64,000 bases of DNA from Opitutales bacterium (GTDB taxonomy: Bacteria > Verrucomicrobiota > Verrucomicrobiia > Opitutales > UBA953). The notes under the pieces were generated by a model. It made no database searches. It was not told the DNA's origin and worked only from the letters and a program-made list of their open reading frames with translations. Positions within the stretch are counted from its first letter, which is position 1; every line of letters starts with the position of its first letter. The stretch is from NCBI GenBank assembly GCA_030725715.1, contig JANRFG010000016.1, positions 88,970 to 152,969 on the forward strand, given 5' to 3'. A program made the translations under genes and the position numbers. Shown here one piece after another: positions 45,292 to 52,305 of this stretch.

Positions 45292-45569
45292 CGGCGGATG
45301 GAAAAGTCGGTGCAGGTGCGCAGGCCGGTGAAGGTCTTGATCTCCTCCCCGCGGATGTGTCCGTCGAGGGATTCGGCGAGCTGATCGGTGAAGGCCTCGA
45401 CCTCCGCCTCGGCGCCTTCGGCGTGCAGGTAGACCCGGCCGTCGGCGAGGTTCTGGACATACCCGGTCACGTCATATCCCCGGGCCACAGCAAGGACTTG
45501 GGCCCTGAAACCGACCCCTTGGACGTGTCCGACATACCAGACATCACGATGGGAGACATGGGTTGACAT
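45288..45569 (-). CDS. acyP: Acylphosphatase
   Basis: A 93-residue acylphosphatase. The active-site loop [13 protein letters not shown] holds the catalytic Arg, and the conserved Asn is in [13 protein letters not shown]. It hydrolyses acyl phosphates such as carbamoyl or acetyl phosphate; its true substrate is unsettled in bacteria. It is the first gene of the minus-strand ABC operon, overlapping the ATPase by 4 bp. Its start codon region also contains TTGACA read on the plus strand, the likely -35 of the divergent tatA. Confidence 0.92.
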   Translation of the reverse strand: MSTHVSHRDVWYVGHVQGVGFRAQVLAVARGYDVTGYVQNLADGRVYLHAEGAEAEVEAFTDQLAESLDGHIRGEEIKTFTGLRTCTDFSIRR

Positions 45570-45591
45570 AGCCTTAACTTCGGGAAATGTT
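45563..45591 (+). promoter_or_regulatory. Candidate tatA promoter
   Basis: A perfect -35 TTGACA (45563-45568), a 17-base spacer and AATGTT (45586-45591) lie upstream of tatA. The -35 overlaps the start codon of acyP on the other strand, so acyP and tatA expression may interfere. The -10 is weaker than the -35; TACTAC just downstream is an alternative. Confidence 0.4.
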
Positions 45592-45624
45592 TACTACTCA
45601 GCCCATCCCAGCAACCGCAATCCT

Positions 45625-45921
45625 ATGTCTCTCCACCTCGCCATGCTCGACGGCCCCGTCTTCTGGGCCATCCTCGCCGTAGCCCTGCTCCTTTTCGGTG
45701 GTTCCAAGATCCCGGATCTCGCCCGCGGACTCGGCAAGGCCAAGCGCGAATTCAAGAAGGCCTCCGATGAGGTCGAGTCCGAGATCCGCAACGCCACCGA
45801 AGAGGACGAGCGTCGCAAGTACCGCCAGAAGCAGATCGAGGAAGAAGAGCGCGCCGCGATCCGCGCCAAGATCGAAGCCGAAGAACGCGCCAAGCGGGCG
45901 CAGGACGACAAACAGAACTGA
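45625..45921 (+). CDS. tatA: Sec-independent protein translocase TatA/TatE
   Basis: A 98-residue TatA-family subunit. One N-terminal membrane helix ([19 protein letters not shown]) is followed by the [17 protein letters not shown] hinge and an amphipathic helix ([15 protein letters not shown]), then a long charged coiled-coil tail ([19 protein letters not shown]). TatA forms the pore for export of folded proteins with twin-arginine signals. tatC is not in the window. A clear intrinsic terminator ends the unit. Confidence 0.9.
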   Translation: MSLHLAMLDGPVFWAILAVALLLFGGSKIPDLARGLGKAKREFKKASDEVESEIRNATEEDERRKYRQKQIEEEERAAIRAKIEAEERAKRAQDDKQN

Positions 45922-45927
45922 GACCTG

Positions 45928-45950
45928 AGGGGCCTGCCAAGGCCCCTTTT
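45928..45950 (+). terminator. Intrinsic terminator after tatA
   Basis: AGGGGCC (45928-45934), a six-base loop TGCCAA and GGCCCCT (45941-45947) make a 7-bp GC-rich stem, running into TTTT. It sits in the 38 bases between the tatA stop and the ribE ATG, so ribE needs its own start signal or read-through. It is one of only two convincing U-tract terminators in the window. Confidence 0.85.
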
Positions 45951-45959
45951 CATTGCCCG

Positions 45960-46550
45960 ATGTTCACCGGCCTCGTCCAAGGCGCCGCCCAGGTCGTCTC
46001 ACGGTCCCCCCGGGAAGCCGACGGCGCCCGCCTCACCCTCTCCCACCCCATCCTGGCCTCCGCCCGCGTCGGCGACAGCATCGCCACGAACGGCTGCTGC
46101 CTGACCGTCGTCGATCCGCGCGGCGACACCGCAAGCTTCGACCTCTTGGCCGAGACCTTACGCCTCACGAACCTGGGCGAACTGAGCGCCGGCGGCATCG
46201 TGAACATCGAGCCCAGCCTCCTGCCGACCGACCGCATGGGCGGCCACTTCGTGACCGGCCATGTGGACTGCGTCGGCACGATCGCTTTCCTCGGCCGTGA
46301 AGGCGCCGACTGGAAACTGGATATCGCCGCGCCGGAAGCCTTGCTCCGTCACGTAGTCCGCAAGGGCTGCGTGGCCGTGGATGGGATGTCCCTGACGGTG
46401 GCTGACCTGATCCCGGGCGGCTTCCGTATCTGGCTCATCCCCCACACCCTCGAAGTCACCAATCTCTCTCGCCGGAAGACCGGCGACCGGGTGAACCTCG
46501 AGTCGGATCTCCTGGCGAAGTACGCCGAGAAACTCCTTGGCAAGGCCTGA
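45960..46550 (+). CDS. ribE: Riboflavin synthase (alpha subunit)
   Basis: A 196-residue protein with the two lumazine-binding repeats. MFTGLVQGAAQV is the family start, followed by SIATNGCCLTVVD and LLAETLRLTNLG in repeat one. Repeat two has GGHFVTGHVDCVGTI and CVAVDGMSLTVADL. It dismutates two 6,7-dimethyl-8-ribityllumazine molecules to riboflavin. Other rib genes are absent here. The stop and the convergent DUF374 stop both lie inside an 8-bp-arm inverted repeat. Confidence 0.95.
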   Translation: MFTGLVQGAAQVVSRSPREADGARLTLSHPILASARVGDSIATNGCCLTVVDPRGDTASFDLLAETLRLTNLGELSAGGIVNIEPSLLPTDRMGGHFVTGHVDCVGTIAFLGREGADWKLDIAAPEALLRHVVRKGCVAVDGMSLTVADLIPGGFRIWLIPHTLEVTNLSRRKTGDRVNLESDLLAKYAEKLLGKA

Positions 46551-46560
46551 GCCTCAGGCC
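46544..46560. repeat. Inverted repeat enclosing two convergent stop codons
   Basis: GGCCTGAG, one base, CTCAGGCC. The ribE stop TGA (46548-46550) and the DUF374 stop (46554-46556, minus) are inside the arms, mirror images of each other. In RNA from either strand it folds to a 7-bp stem with a 3-base loop. There is no U tract, so any termination role would be as a bidirectional stop or RNA 3' end stabiliser. Confidence 0.6.
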
Positions 46561-47240
46561 GGGTCGGACGAAATCGCTCGGAGCTTTTCCTGCAGACGGG
46601 CCGCCACGGAATCATCACCCTCGCCCTCGGCGGGCATCGCCTCACGCACGACCGTGATCTCGACGCGGGAGAAAGGCAGCGGCATCGCGAGCCGGTCCCA
46701 GCTTCCGAATCGGAAGCAGGAGGCATAACGGATTCCTAGCAACAGGAACGGGCGTCGGGTCAGACGGGAGAGCGCGATGGCCCCGGGCTTGAAGACGAGA
46801 GCCGGCCCCTTCGGTCCGTCGGGAGTGATGCCGGCGTGGTGCCCCGCCCGCATGGCGCGCGTCAACGCGATCAGGGCGGCGGCGCCGCGCCGATTCGACG
46901 AACCGCGCACGGCGGCGATGCCCATCAGCCTGAAGAAGGCGACGAGCCAGGCTCCGTCCTTGCTCGTGCTGATGAGCGCGGAGATCGGACGGCCGAAGAG
47001 CCGTTGGCCGATCAAAGGGGCGATGAAGAGCTTGTCGTGCCAGAGGAGGAGCACCGCGGGTCCGTCGGCGTCGTCGAAGCGGTCCAGGTCGCACCGGAAA
47101 CGCAGGGTCGACAGCCAGAGCCGAAGCATCAGCGCCAACGGCGCCACCCAGAGCCAATGATACCAAGGCACCACGAAAGGAGCATCGGAGGGCTCTGGGC
47201 GGTCGGCAGGCACGCCCTTGTCTCTCACCCCCAAGGCCAT
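46554..47240 (-). CDS. DUF374 lysophospholipid acyltransferase-like protein
   Basis: A 228-residue membrane-linked acyltransferase. A hydrophobic N-terminal segment (WYHWLWVAPLALMLRLWLS) is followed by the conserved LLWHDKLFIAP, GIAAVRGSSNRRGAAALI and GITPDGPKGPALVFKPG motifs that define DUF374. Relatives occur near lipid A genes and are thought to acylate lipid A or Kdo, so a role in the outer membrane is possible. The gene ends tail to tail with ribE inside an inverted repeat and lies 11 bp downstream of the NUDIX gene on the same strand. Confidence 0.85.
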   Translation of the reverse strand: MALGVRDKGVPADRPEPSDAPFVVPWYHWLWVAPLALMLRLWLSTLRFRCDLDRFDDADGPAVLLLWHDKLFIAPLIGQRLFGRPISALISTSKDGAWLVAFFRLMGIAAVRGSSNRRGAAALIALTRAMRAGHHAGITPDGPKGPALVFKPGAIALSRLTRRPFLLLGIRYASCFRFGSWDRLAMPLPFSRVEITVVREAMPAEGEGDDSVAARLQEKLRAISSDPA

Positions 47241-47251
47241 ATTTCAACCCA

Positions 47252-47800
47252 TTACGCCGGCAGACCGATGGCCTCACGCACCGACAGCCGGCCAAGGAGA
47301 TGACGGAGCGGGGTCGCGAACATGTCCGGATCGCTGGCGGCCCAGGCCGCCGTCTCGGCAGGAGTCCGCCACAGCACCGAGTCCACCTCGAACGCCGCGA
47401 CCGTGACGGCGTGATCGCCTCTCAGCAGATAGCTGCGGACAAACTCATGGCCGAGTTCCGGATGGCAGGGGGCGTAATCGATCTCCTGCAGGGCAGCCGG
47501 CGCCACGGAAACACCCAGTTCCTCGCGGAGTTCGCGGACGGCGGCGGTCAGGTAATCCTCACCGGAGTCGACGTGCCCCGCGCACGAGGTGCTGAGCAGC
47601 CCGGGACAGTTGTCCTTGGCATAGGAACGCCGCTGGAGGCAGAGCCGGCCGTCGGCGCGCAGCCAGAAGATATGGATGGCGCGATGGCGGAGCGAACGAC
47701 GATGGATCTCCCGCCGGAACTCCCGGCCGATGACGCGGTCATGCTCGTCGACGATGTCGAAGACCTCGTCCGGCGACTGGCCGACTTCACGGTGCGTCAT
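47252..47800 (-). CDS. NUDIX hydrolase (Idi/YfcD-like)
   Basis: A 182-residue NUDIX protein from ATG 47800. The NUDIX box GHVDSGEDYLTAAVRELREE (then LGV) is complete: G-x5-E-x7-REUxEExGU. DEHDRVIGREFRREIH near the start and HRAIHIFWL resemble the isopentenyl-diphosphate isomerase/YfcD branch. Substrate is uncertain: either an isoprenoid diphosphate or a nucleotide sugar/diphosphate. Its start overlaps the metallopeptidase stop by 4 bp, so mazG, peptidase, NUDIX and probably DUF374 form one minus-strand unit. mazG is also a nucleotide-cleansing enzyme. Confidence 0.88.
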   Translation of the reverse strand: MTHREVGQSPDEVFDIVDEHDRVIGREFRREIHRRSLRHRAIHIFWLRADGRLCLQRRSYAKDNCPGLLSTSCAGHVDSGEDYLTAAVRELREELGVSVAPAALQEIDYAPCHPELGHEFVRSYLLRGDHAVTVAAFEVDSVLWRTPAETAAWAASDPDMFATPLRHLLGRLSVREAIGLPA

Positions 47801-48522
47801 CGTCCGAGATCCATGATGATGTTCCACCGCTTGGTCAGCTCGCGGTCGTGCTTCTTCCAATCAGGGTCCCAGGCCGCGAGCTGGTTCCAGAAACGGTCCG
47901 AGTGGTCCATGTGTCGGCGATGGGAGAGCTCATGCAGGATCACGTGGTCGTGGAGCATCGGCGGCAGCAGGATCAGACGCCAGTTGAGCGAAAGCGTCCC
48001 CGTGGCGGAGCAAGAGCCCCAGCGGGTGGTCTGGTCACGCACGCTCACCTGCCCGACCGTGACCCCGACCTTGCGGCTGAGACGGTCGACGGCGAGGGAC
48101 AGTCCCGTCTCGGCGAGCCTTCGGACGACCCGGACGGCGCCCGGCTCGGGGTCGGCCGACGGCATGACCAGGCTGACCTTGTCCTCGGTCTTGGAGATGC
48201 GGATGGCGCCACGCGCCCCCTCCTCCATCTCGATGGCCAGCAGACGGTCGTCCAAGGTGACCCAAGGGAACTTGCGCAGATGTGAAGTCAGGGACGGTTG
48301 CACCGTGCGGGCCTTGGCGAGCACCCGCTCGAGCCAAGGCAGGTTGTCACGCAAGAAGGCCAGCGCCGAAGCATGCGAGGCGTGCGGCGGATAGGAAAGG
48401 ACGACCTTCGGGCCGGGCTTCACCGACAGACGGACACGCGTGGTCCGGACGGAGACCTTCGGCCAGACCTGCACGGACTTGCCCGCGACGTGCACGGTGA
48501 TCGGCTGGTCGTCCTGTTCCAT
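47797..48522 (-). CDS. YgjP-type zinc metallopeptidase (DUF45, M48-like)
   Basis: A 241-residue DUF45/YgjP-family protein. The zinc motif HELSHRRHMDHSDRFW supplies HExxH plus a third His, and RWGSCSATGTLSLNWRLIL is the conserved segment just before it. RLSVKPGPKVVLSYPPHAS lies at the N-terminus. Members are predicted cytoplasmic peptidases linked to restriction or repair neighbourhoods; their role is not known. The gene is 2 bp from the mazG stop and overlaps the NUDIX gene by 4 bp. Confidence 0.88.
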   Translation of the reverse strand: MEQDDQPITVHVAGKSVQVWPKVSVRTTRVRLSVKPGPKVVLSYPPHASHASALAFLRDNLPWLERVLAKARTVQPSLTSHLRKFPWVTLDDRLLAIEMEEGARGAIRISKTEDKVSLVMPSADPEPGAVRVVRRLAETGLSLAVDRLSRKVGVTVGQVSVRDQTTRWGSCSATGTLSLNWRLILLPPMLHDHVILHELSHRRHMDHSDRFWNQLAAWDPDWKKHDRELTKRWNIIMDLGR

Positions 48523-48524
48523 GC

Positions 48525-49184
48525 TCAGCTTTGCGGCGCCTGTCGCTCGGCCTCGGCGACGACCCCAGCGGTATGACGACGCAGGGCGGAATCCGGGTCG
48601 ATGCCGGCATCGCGGCAGGCCGCGACGAGGGCGAAGAGCTGCCGGCCAGCCGACGCTTCGGTGAGACCTTTGGACTGGGCCTCCACGGCGGGCACGTCGA
48701 CCGTGTCGCCGACGGCGAGCTGCTTCTTGCGCACTTGCTTCCAGACCTCGCGCGCGGTGAGCAACGCGTTCAGGGACGGCGGCAGTTCCTTGAAGACGGT
48801 CGGCTTCTGGGCGCCCTTCTCCTTGAGCTTGATCTGCTCCCATTGCGTGACGACCGCGTCGGACGAACCAAGCTTGGCGCCGTCGCCGAAGACGTGGGGA
48901 TGACGACGCACCATCTTCTCGTTCACTTCCCGGGCCACGTCGTCGAAAGTGAACTGACCGGCTTCGCTCGCCATCTGGGCGTGCATGGCGACATGGAAGA
49001 GCAGGTCGCCCAGTTCCTCGCGGAGGTTCGCGACGTCATTGCGGTCGATGGCCTGCACGAGTTCGGCGACTTCTTCGACCAGGCAATCGCAGATGGTGCG
49101 ATGCGTCTGTTCGCGGTCCCAAGGGCAGCCGTCGGGAGCACGGAGTCGGGCGGTGGTCGCAAGCAGGAGGTCGATGCCGGGCAT
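48525..49184 (-). CDS. mazG: Nucleoside triphosphate pyrophosphohydrolase MazG
   Basis: A 219-residue MazG. CPWDREQTHRTICDCLVEE and the tandem acidic helices (EEVAELVQAI; LREELGDLLFHVAMHA) make the metal site, with HVFGDGA and VTQWEQIKLKEK in the second half. It removes pyrophosphate from non-canonical or excess nucleotides. It starts the minus-strand unit leading to the metallopeptidase and NUDIX genes, and diverges from trpC across 75 bp. Confidence 0.95.
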   Translation of the reverse strand: MPGIDLLLATTARLRAPDGCPWDREQTHRTICDCLVEEVAELVQAIDRNDVANLREELGDLLFHVAMHAQMASEAGQFTFDDVAREVNEKMVRRHPHVFGDGAKLGSSDAVVTQWEQIKLKEKGAQKPTVFKELPPSLNALLTAREVWKQVRKKQLAVGDTVDVPAVEAQSKGLTEASAGRQLFALVAACRDAGIDPDSALRRHTAGVVAEAERQAPQS

Positions 49185-49259
49185 AGGCCGATGCAGAAGG
49201 CTGGAAGGAAGGGAGTCAAAACGATTGCCAGAAGCCCGGGGAGCGCTTGCTTAAGGCCA

Positions 49260-50051
49260 GTGGACAAGCTGACCGAAATCATGGACGCCAAGCGCCGGGA
49301 AATCGCCCCGTTCGCCCGTCCCGTCACCGACGCCGAACTGGCGGCCTTCGCCGGCCGGCCGACGTCGCCTGGCTTCCGTGAGTCCCTGGCGGTCCCGGGC
49401 CGCCTGACGGTGATCGCCGAAGTCAAACGCGCCTCGCCCAGCGTCGGCCAGATCCGCGAAGGCGTCGACGCCGTCGCCCAAGCTCGGGCGTATTTCGGCG
49501 CCGGCGCGGACTGCCTCTCGGTCCTCACCGAGACCAAATACTTCAAAGGCGAGCTCAAGGACCTGGCCGACGTGGTCCGCGACCAGGCCGGCTGGCCGCG
49601 CCCCCTGCCCTGCATCCGCAAGGATTTCATGGTGCACCCTTATCAGGTGCTCGAAGCCGCCCAGGCCGGCGCGCGTTGCATCCTGATCATCGTGCGCGGG
49701 CTCACCGACGACGAGATCCGTCCGATTCACCGGTCCGCCAAACTCGCCGGGCTCGATACGCTCTTCGAAGTGCACGACGAAGCCGAGCTCGAGCGCGCCC
49801 TGCGCCACGACCCCGACATGGTCGGCGTGAACAACCGCAACCTCTCCACCTTCCAGATCGACCTCTCCTTCGCGGAGCGGGTCATCCCGCACATGCCCAA
49901 GTCCGTCCTGAAGGTCGCCGAGAGCGGCATCAAGACCGCCGAAGACGCCGCCCGCATGCGGGCCGCCGGCGCCGACGCCCTGCTGGTCGGCGAATCCCTG
50001 ATGCGCGCCGCCGATCCGGCCGCGCTGATGAAGGCGTTGCAATCCGCATGA
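49260..50051 (+). CDS. trpC: Indole-3-glycerol phosphate synthase
   Basis: A 263-residue TrpC barrel from the GTG at 49260 (an ATG at 49281 is possible). AEVKRASPSVGQI holds the catalytic Lys, IRKDFMVHPYQVLEA the second, and NNRNLSTFQIDL and VAESGIKTAEDAARM the phosphate-binding end. It closes the indole ring in tryptophan synthesis. No other trp gene is nearby. Its stop overlaps the rsmA start (ATGA), an odd pairing of tryptophan and rRNA-methylation genes. Confidence 0.95.
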   Translation: MDKLTEIMDAKRREIAPFARPVTDAELAAFAGRPTSPGFRESLAVPGRLTVIAEVKRASPSVGQIREGVDAVAQARAYFGAGADCLSVLTETKYFKGELKDLADVVRDQAGWPRPLPCIRKDFMVHPYQVLEAAQAGARCILIIVRGLTDDEIRPIHRSAKLAGLDTLFEVHDEAELERALRHDPDMVGVNNRNLSTFQIDLSFAERVIPHMPKSVLKVAESGIKTAEDAARMRAAGADALLVGESLMRAADPAALMKALQSA

Positions 50052-50881
50052 ACGAAGGCCCGCTTTCGGCGAACGAGACCCGGGATCTGCTGGCCCGCCT
50101 CTCGCACATGCCCAAGAAGTGGCTCGGCCAGAACTTCCTGATCGACGGCAACATCGTCCGTAAGTCGCTCGAACTCGGCGAAGTGAAGTCCGGCGACACG
50201 GTCGTCGAAGTCGGACCCGGACTGGGCACGCTGACCCGCACCCTGCTCTGCGCCGGCGCGGACCTCTACGCGGTCGAGGCCGATCGCACGATGCACTTCC
50301 ACCTGACGGAATCCTTGCTGCCGCGCTTCCCCAAGACCTTCCACCTTAAGGAAGGCGATGCCGTGGATTTCCCGCGGGCGGGCCTGACCGACGCGACCGA
50401 CGGCTCCTTCAAGGTCATCGCCAACCTGCCCTACGCGATCTCGACCCCTTGGATGGACGGCATCTGCGCCGGCCCGCATCCGTCGATGATGGTGCTCATG
50501 CTGCAGCGCGAAGCCGCCGAACGCCTGACAGCCGATGTCGGGACCGGACATTGGTCGGCCGTCACCGCGCAGGTCCATCTCGCCTTCGAAAAGATCAAGG
50601 TGCACCCGGTACCCGCCCAGTCGTTCAACCCTCCGCCGAAAGTAGATTCGTGCCTCCTGGTCCTGCGACGCCGTCCTGACGCCAAGCGGCTCAGTCCCCG
50701 CGCCCGTGAGGTCGCCCGCATGCTGTTCACCCAGCGCCGCAAACAGGTCGGCTCAGCCGCCAAGAAACTCTTTCCCGACGCCCCGGATGTCGCCGCCTGG
50801 CTGGCCGACCTCCCTCGCTACGGGCTGACCAGCCTGGCCCGGCCCGAGACGATTCCGGCCGAAGCCTGGCTGACCCTCTGA
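50048..50881 (+). CDS. rsmA: 16S rRNA dimethyladenosine transferase (KsgA)
   Basis: A 277-residue RsmA. KKWLGQNFLIDGNIVRK is the family start, VVEVGPGLGTLTRTLL the SAM loop, and the catalytic NLPYAIST is present. The C-terminal helical domain follows, with the SFNPPPKVDSCLLVL and FTQRRKQVGSAAKKLF segments. It dimethylates two adenines near the 3' end of 16S rRNA as a late check of 30S assembly. It is coupled to trpC by a 4-bp overlap; rimO follows in the same direction after 44 bp. Confidence 0.96.
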   Translation: MNEGPLSANETRDLLARLSHMPKKWLGQNFLIDGNIVRKSLELGEVKSGDTVVEVGPGLGTLTRTLLCAGADLYAVEADRTMHFHLTESLLPRFPKTFHLKEGDAVDFPRAGLTDATDGSFKVIANLPYAISTPWMDGICAGPHPSMMVLMLQREAAERLTADVGTGHWSAVTAQVHLAFEKIKVHPVPAQSFNPPPKVDSCLLVLRRRPDAKRLSPRAREVARMLFTQRRKQVGSAAKKLFPDAPDVAAWLADLPRYGLTSLARPETIPAEAWLTL

Positions 50882-50925
50882 CGCCTGGGGTTGCATTTCG
50901 TCCCGTCTCCGCTCCTTATCCCGGC

Positions 50926-52305
50926 ATGTCTGTCAAAGTAGGCCTCGTCTCCCTTGGTTGCGCCAAGAACCTGATCGATTCCGAGATCATGATCGGTCAC
51001 CTCGCCAAGGCCGGCATGTCCATGACCCCGGACGCCGCCGAAGCGGACGTCGTCATCGTCAACACCTGCTCCTTCATCGACGCCTCCAAGCACGAGGCGC
51101 TCGAGGCCATCTACGAGATGAGCGACGGCAAGGCCACCGCCCGCAAGAAGGGCCAGAAACTCATCGTCGCCGGCTGCATGTCCCAGCGCTACCAGGGCGC
51201 CCTCCCGGTCGTCGAAGGCGCCAAGGGCCGCGTCGAGCTCCCGAAGGTCGACGCCTTCATCGGCCTGGACCAGGTCACCAACATCGTCCCGGTCATCCAT
51301 AAGGTCATGGGCGGCGAGGCCGGCATGACCGAGTTCCTGGCCAAGACCACGACCTACATCCCGGACTTCGACACCCCGCGCTTCCGCCTGACGCCGCGTC
51401 ACTCCGCCTACATCAAGATCGCCGAAGGCTGCAACCACCCCTGCACCTTCTGCATCATCCCGCGCATCCGCGGCCGCCACCGCAGCCGCACGGTCGAATC
51501 CGTCGTCAAGGAAGCCCGCCAGCTCGTCGCCGAGGGCGTGAAGGAGATCAACCTGATCTCCCAGGACACGACCTACTTCGGCATGGACCGCTGGACCGAC
51601 GCCCGCCCGAACCCGCGCAGCAAGGTCGACTCCTCCAAGGGCGAGTCGCTCGCCTCGCTCCTCCGCGAGCTCGACCAGATCGAAGGCGATTTCTGGGTCC
51701 GCCTGCTCTACACGCACCCCGCTCACTGGAGCGATGAGCTCATCGAGACCATCGGCCAGTCGAAGCACGTCGTCCGCTACGTCGACATCCCGCTCCAGCA
51801 TGTCTCGGACAAGATGCTCGGCGCCATGCAGCGCGAGACCGACGGCGCCTACATCCGCGACCTGATCAGGCGCATGCGCGCCGGCATCCCGGACCTCGTC
51901 ATCCGCACCACCTTCATCGTCGGCTTCCCCGGCGAGACCGAGGAAGATTTCACCGAACTGCTAGCCTTCCTCGAAGACACGAAATTCGACCGCGTCGGCG
52001 TGTTCAAGTATTCCAAGGAAGAAGGCACCAAGGGCGCCAAGATGGAAGGCCACCTCTCCGACGAGGTGAAGGCCGACCGCCACGCCCGCGCCATGCTCCT
52101 GCTCCAGCGCCTTTCCAAGCAGCGCGGCGAAGCCTTCGTCGGCCGCAAGCTCCGTGTCCTCGTCGAAAGCCCGGGCGTCGCCCGCAGCACCGGCGACGCC
52201 ATGGAGATCGACGGCATCGTCAAGGTCCCGAAGAAGCTCCCCATCGGCCAGTTCGCCGAGGTGACCGTGACGGGCGCCGAGGAATACGACCTGATCGCGA
52301 AGTGA
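50926..52305 (+). CDS. rimO: Ribosomal protein S12 methylthiotransferase RimO
   Basis: A 459-residue radical-SAM methylthiotransferase. The N-terminal UPF0004 domain binds one iron-sulphur cluster through Cys in GLVSLGCAKNLIDSE, VIVNTCSFIDASK and VAGCMSQRY. The radical-SAM cluster motif is CNHPCTFCIIP, preceded by SAYIKIAEG. A TRAM domain ends the protein. It adds a methylthio group to an Asp of S12; the GCAKN form and length favour RimO over MiaB. TTGCAT (50891-50896) 35 bases before the ATG may be its -35 element. Its stop abuts the SNF2 gene stop in TGATCA. Confidence 0.95.
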   Translation: MSVKVGLVSLGCAKNLIDSEIMIGHLAKAGMSMTPDAAEADVVIVNTCSFIDASKHEALEAIYEMSDGKATARKKGQKLIVAGCMSQRYQGALPVVEGAKGRVELPKVDAFIGLDQVTNIVPVIHKVMGGEAGMTEFLAKTTTYIPDFDTPRFRLTPRHSAYIKIAEGCNHPCTFCIIPRIRGRHRSRTVESVVKEARQLVAEGVKEINLISQDTTYFGMDRWTDARPNPRSKVDSSKGESLASLLRELDQIEGDFWVRLLYTHPAHWSDELIETIGQSKHVVRYVDIPLQHVSDKMLGAMQRETDGAYIRDLIRRMRAGIPDLVIRTTFIVGFPGETEEDFTELLAFLEDTKFDRVGVFKYSKEEGTKGAKMEGHLSDEVKADRHARAMLLLQRLSKQRGEAFVGRKLRVLVESPGVARSTGDAMEIDGIVKVPKKLPIGQFAEVTVTGAEEYDLIAK

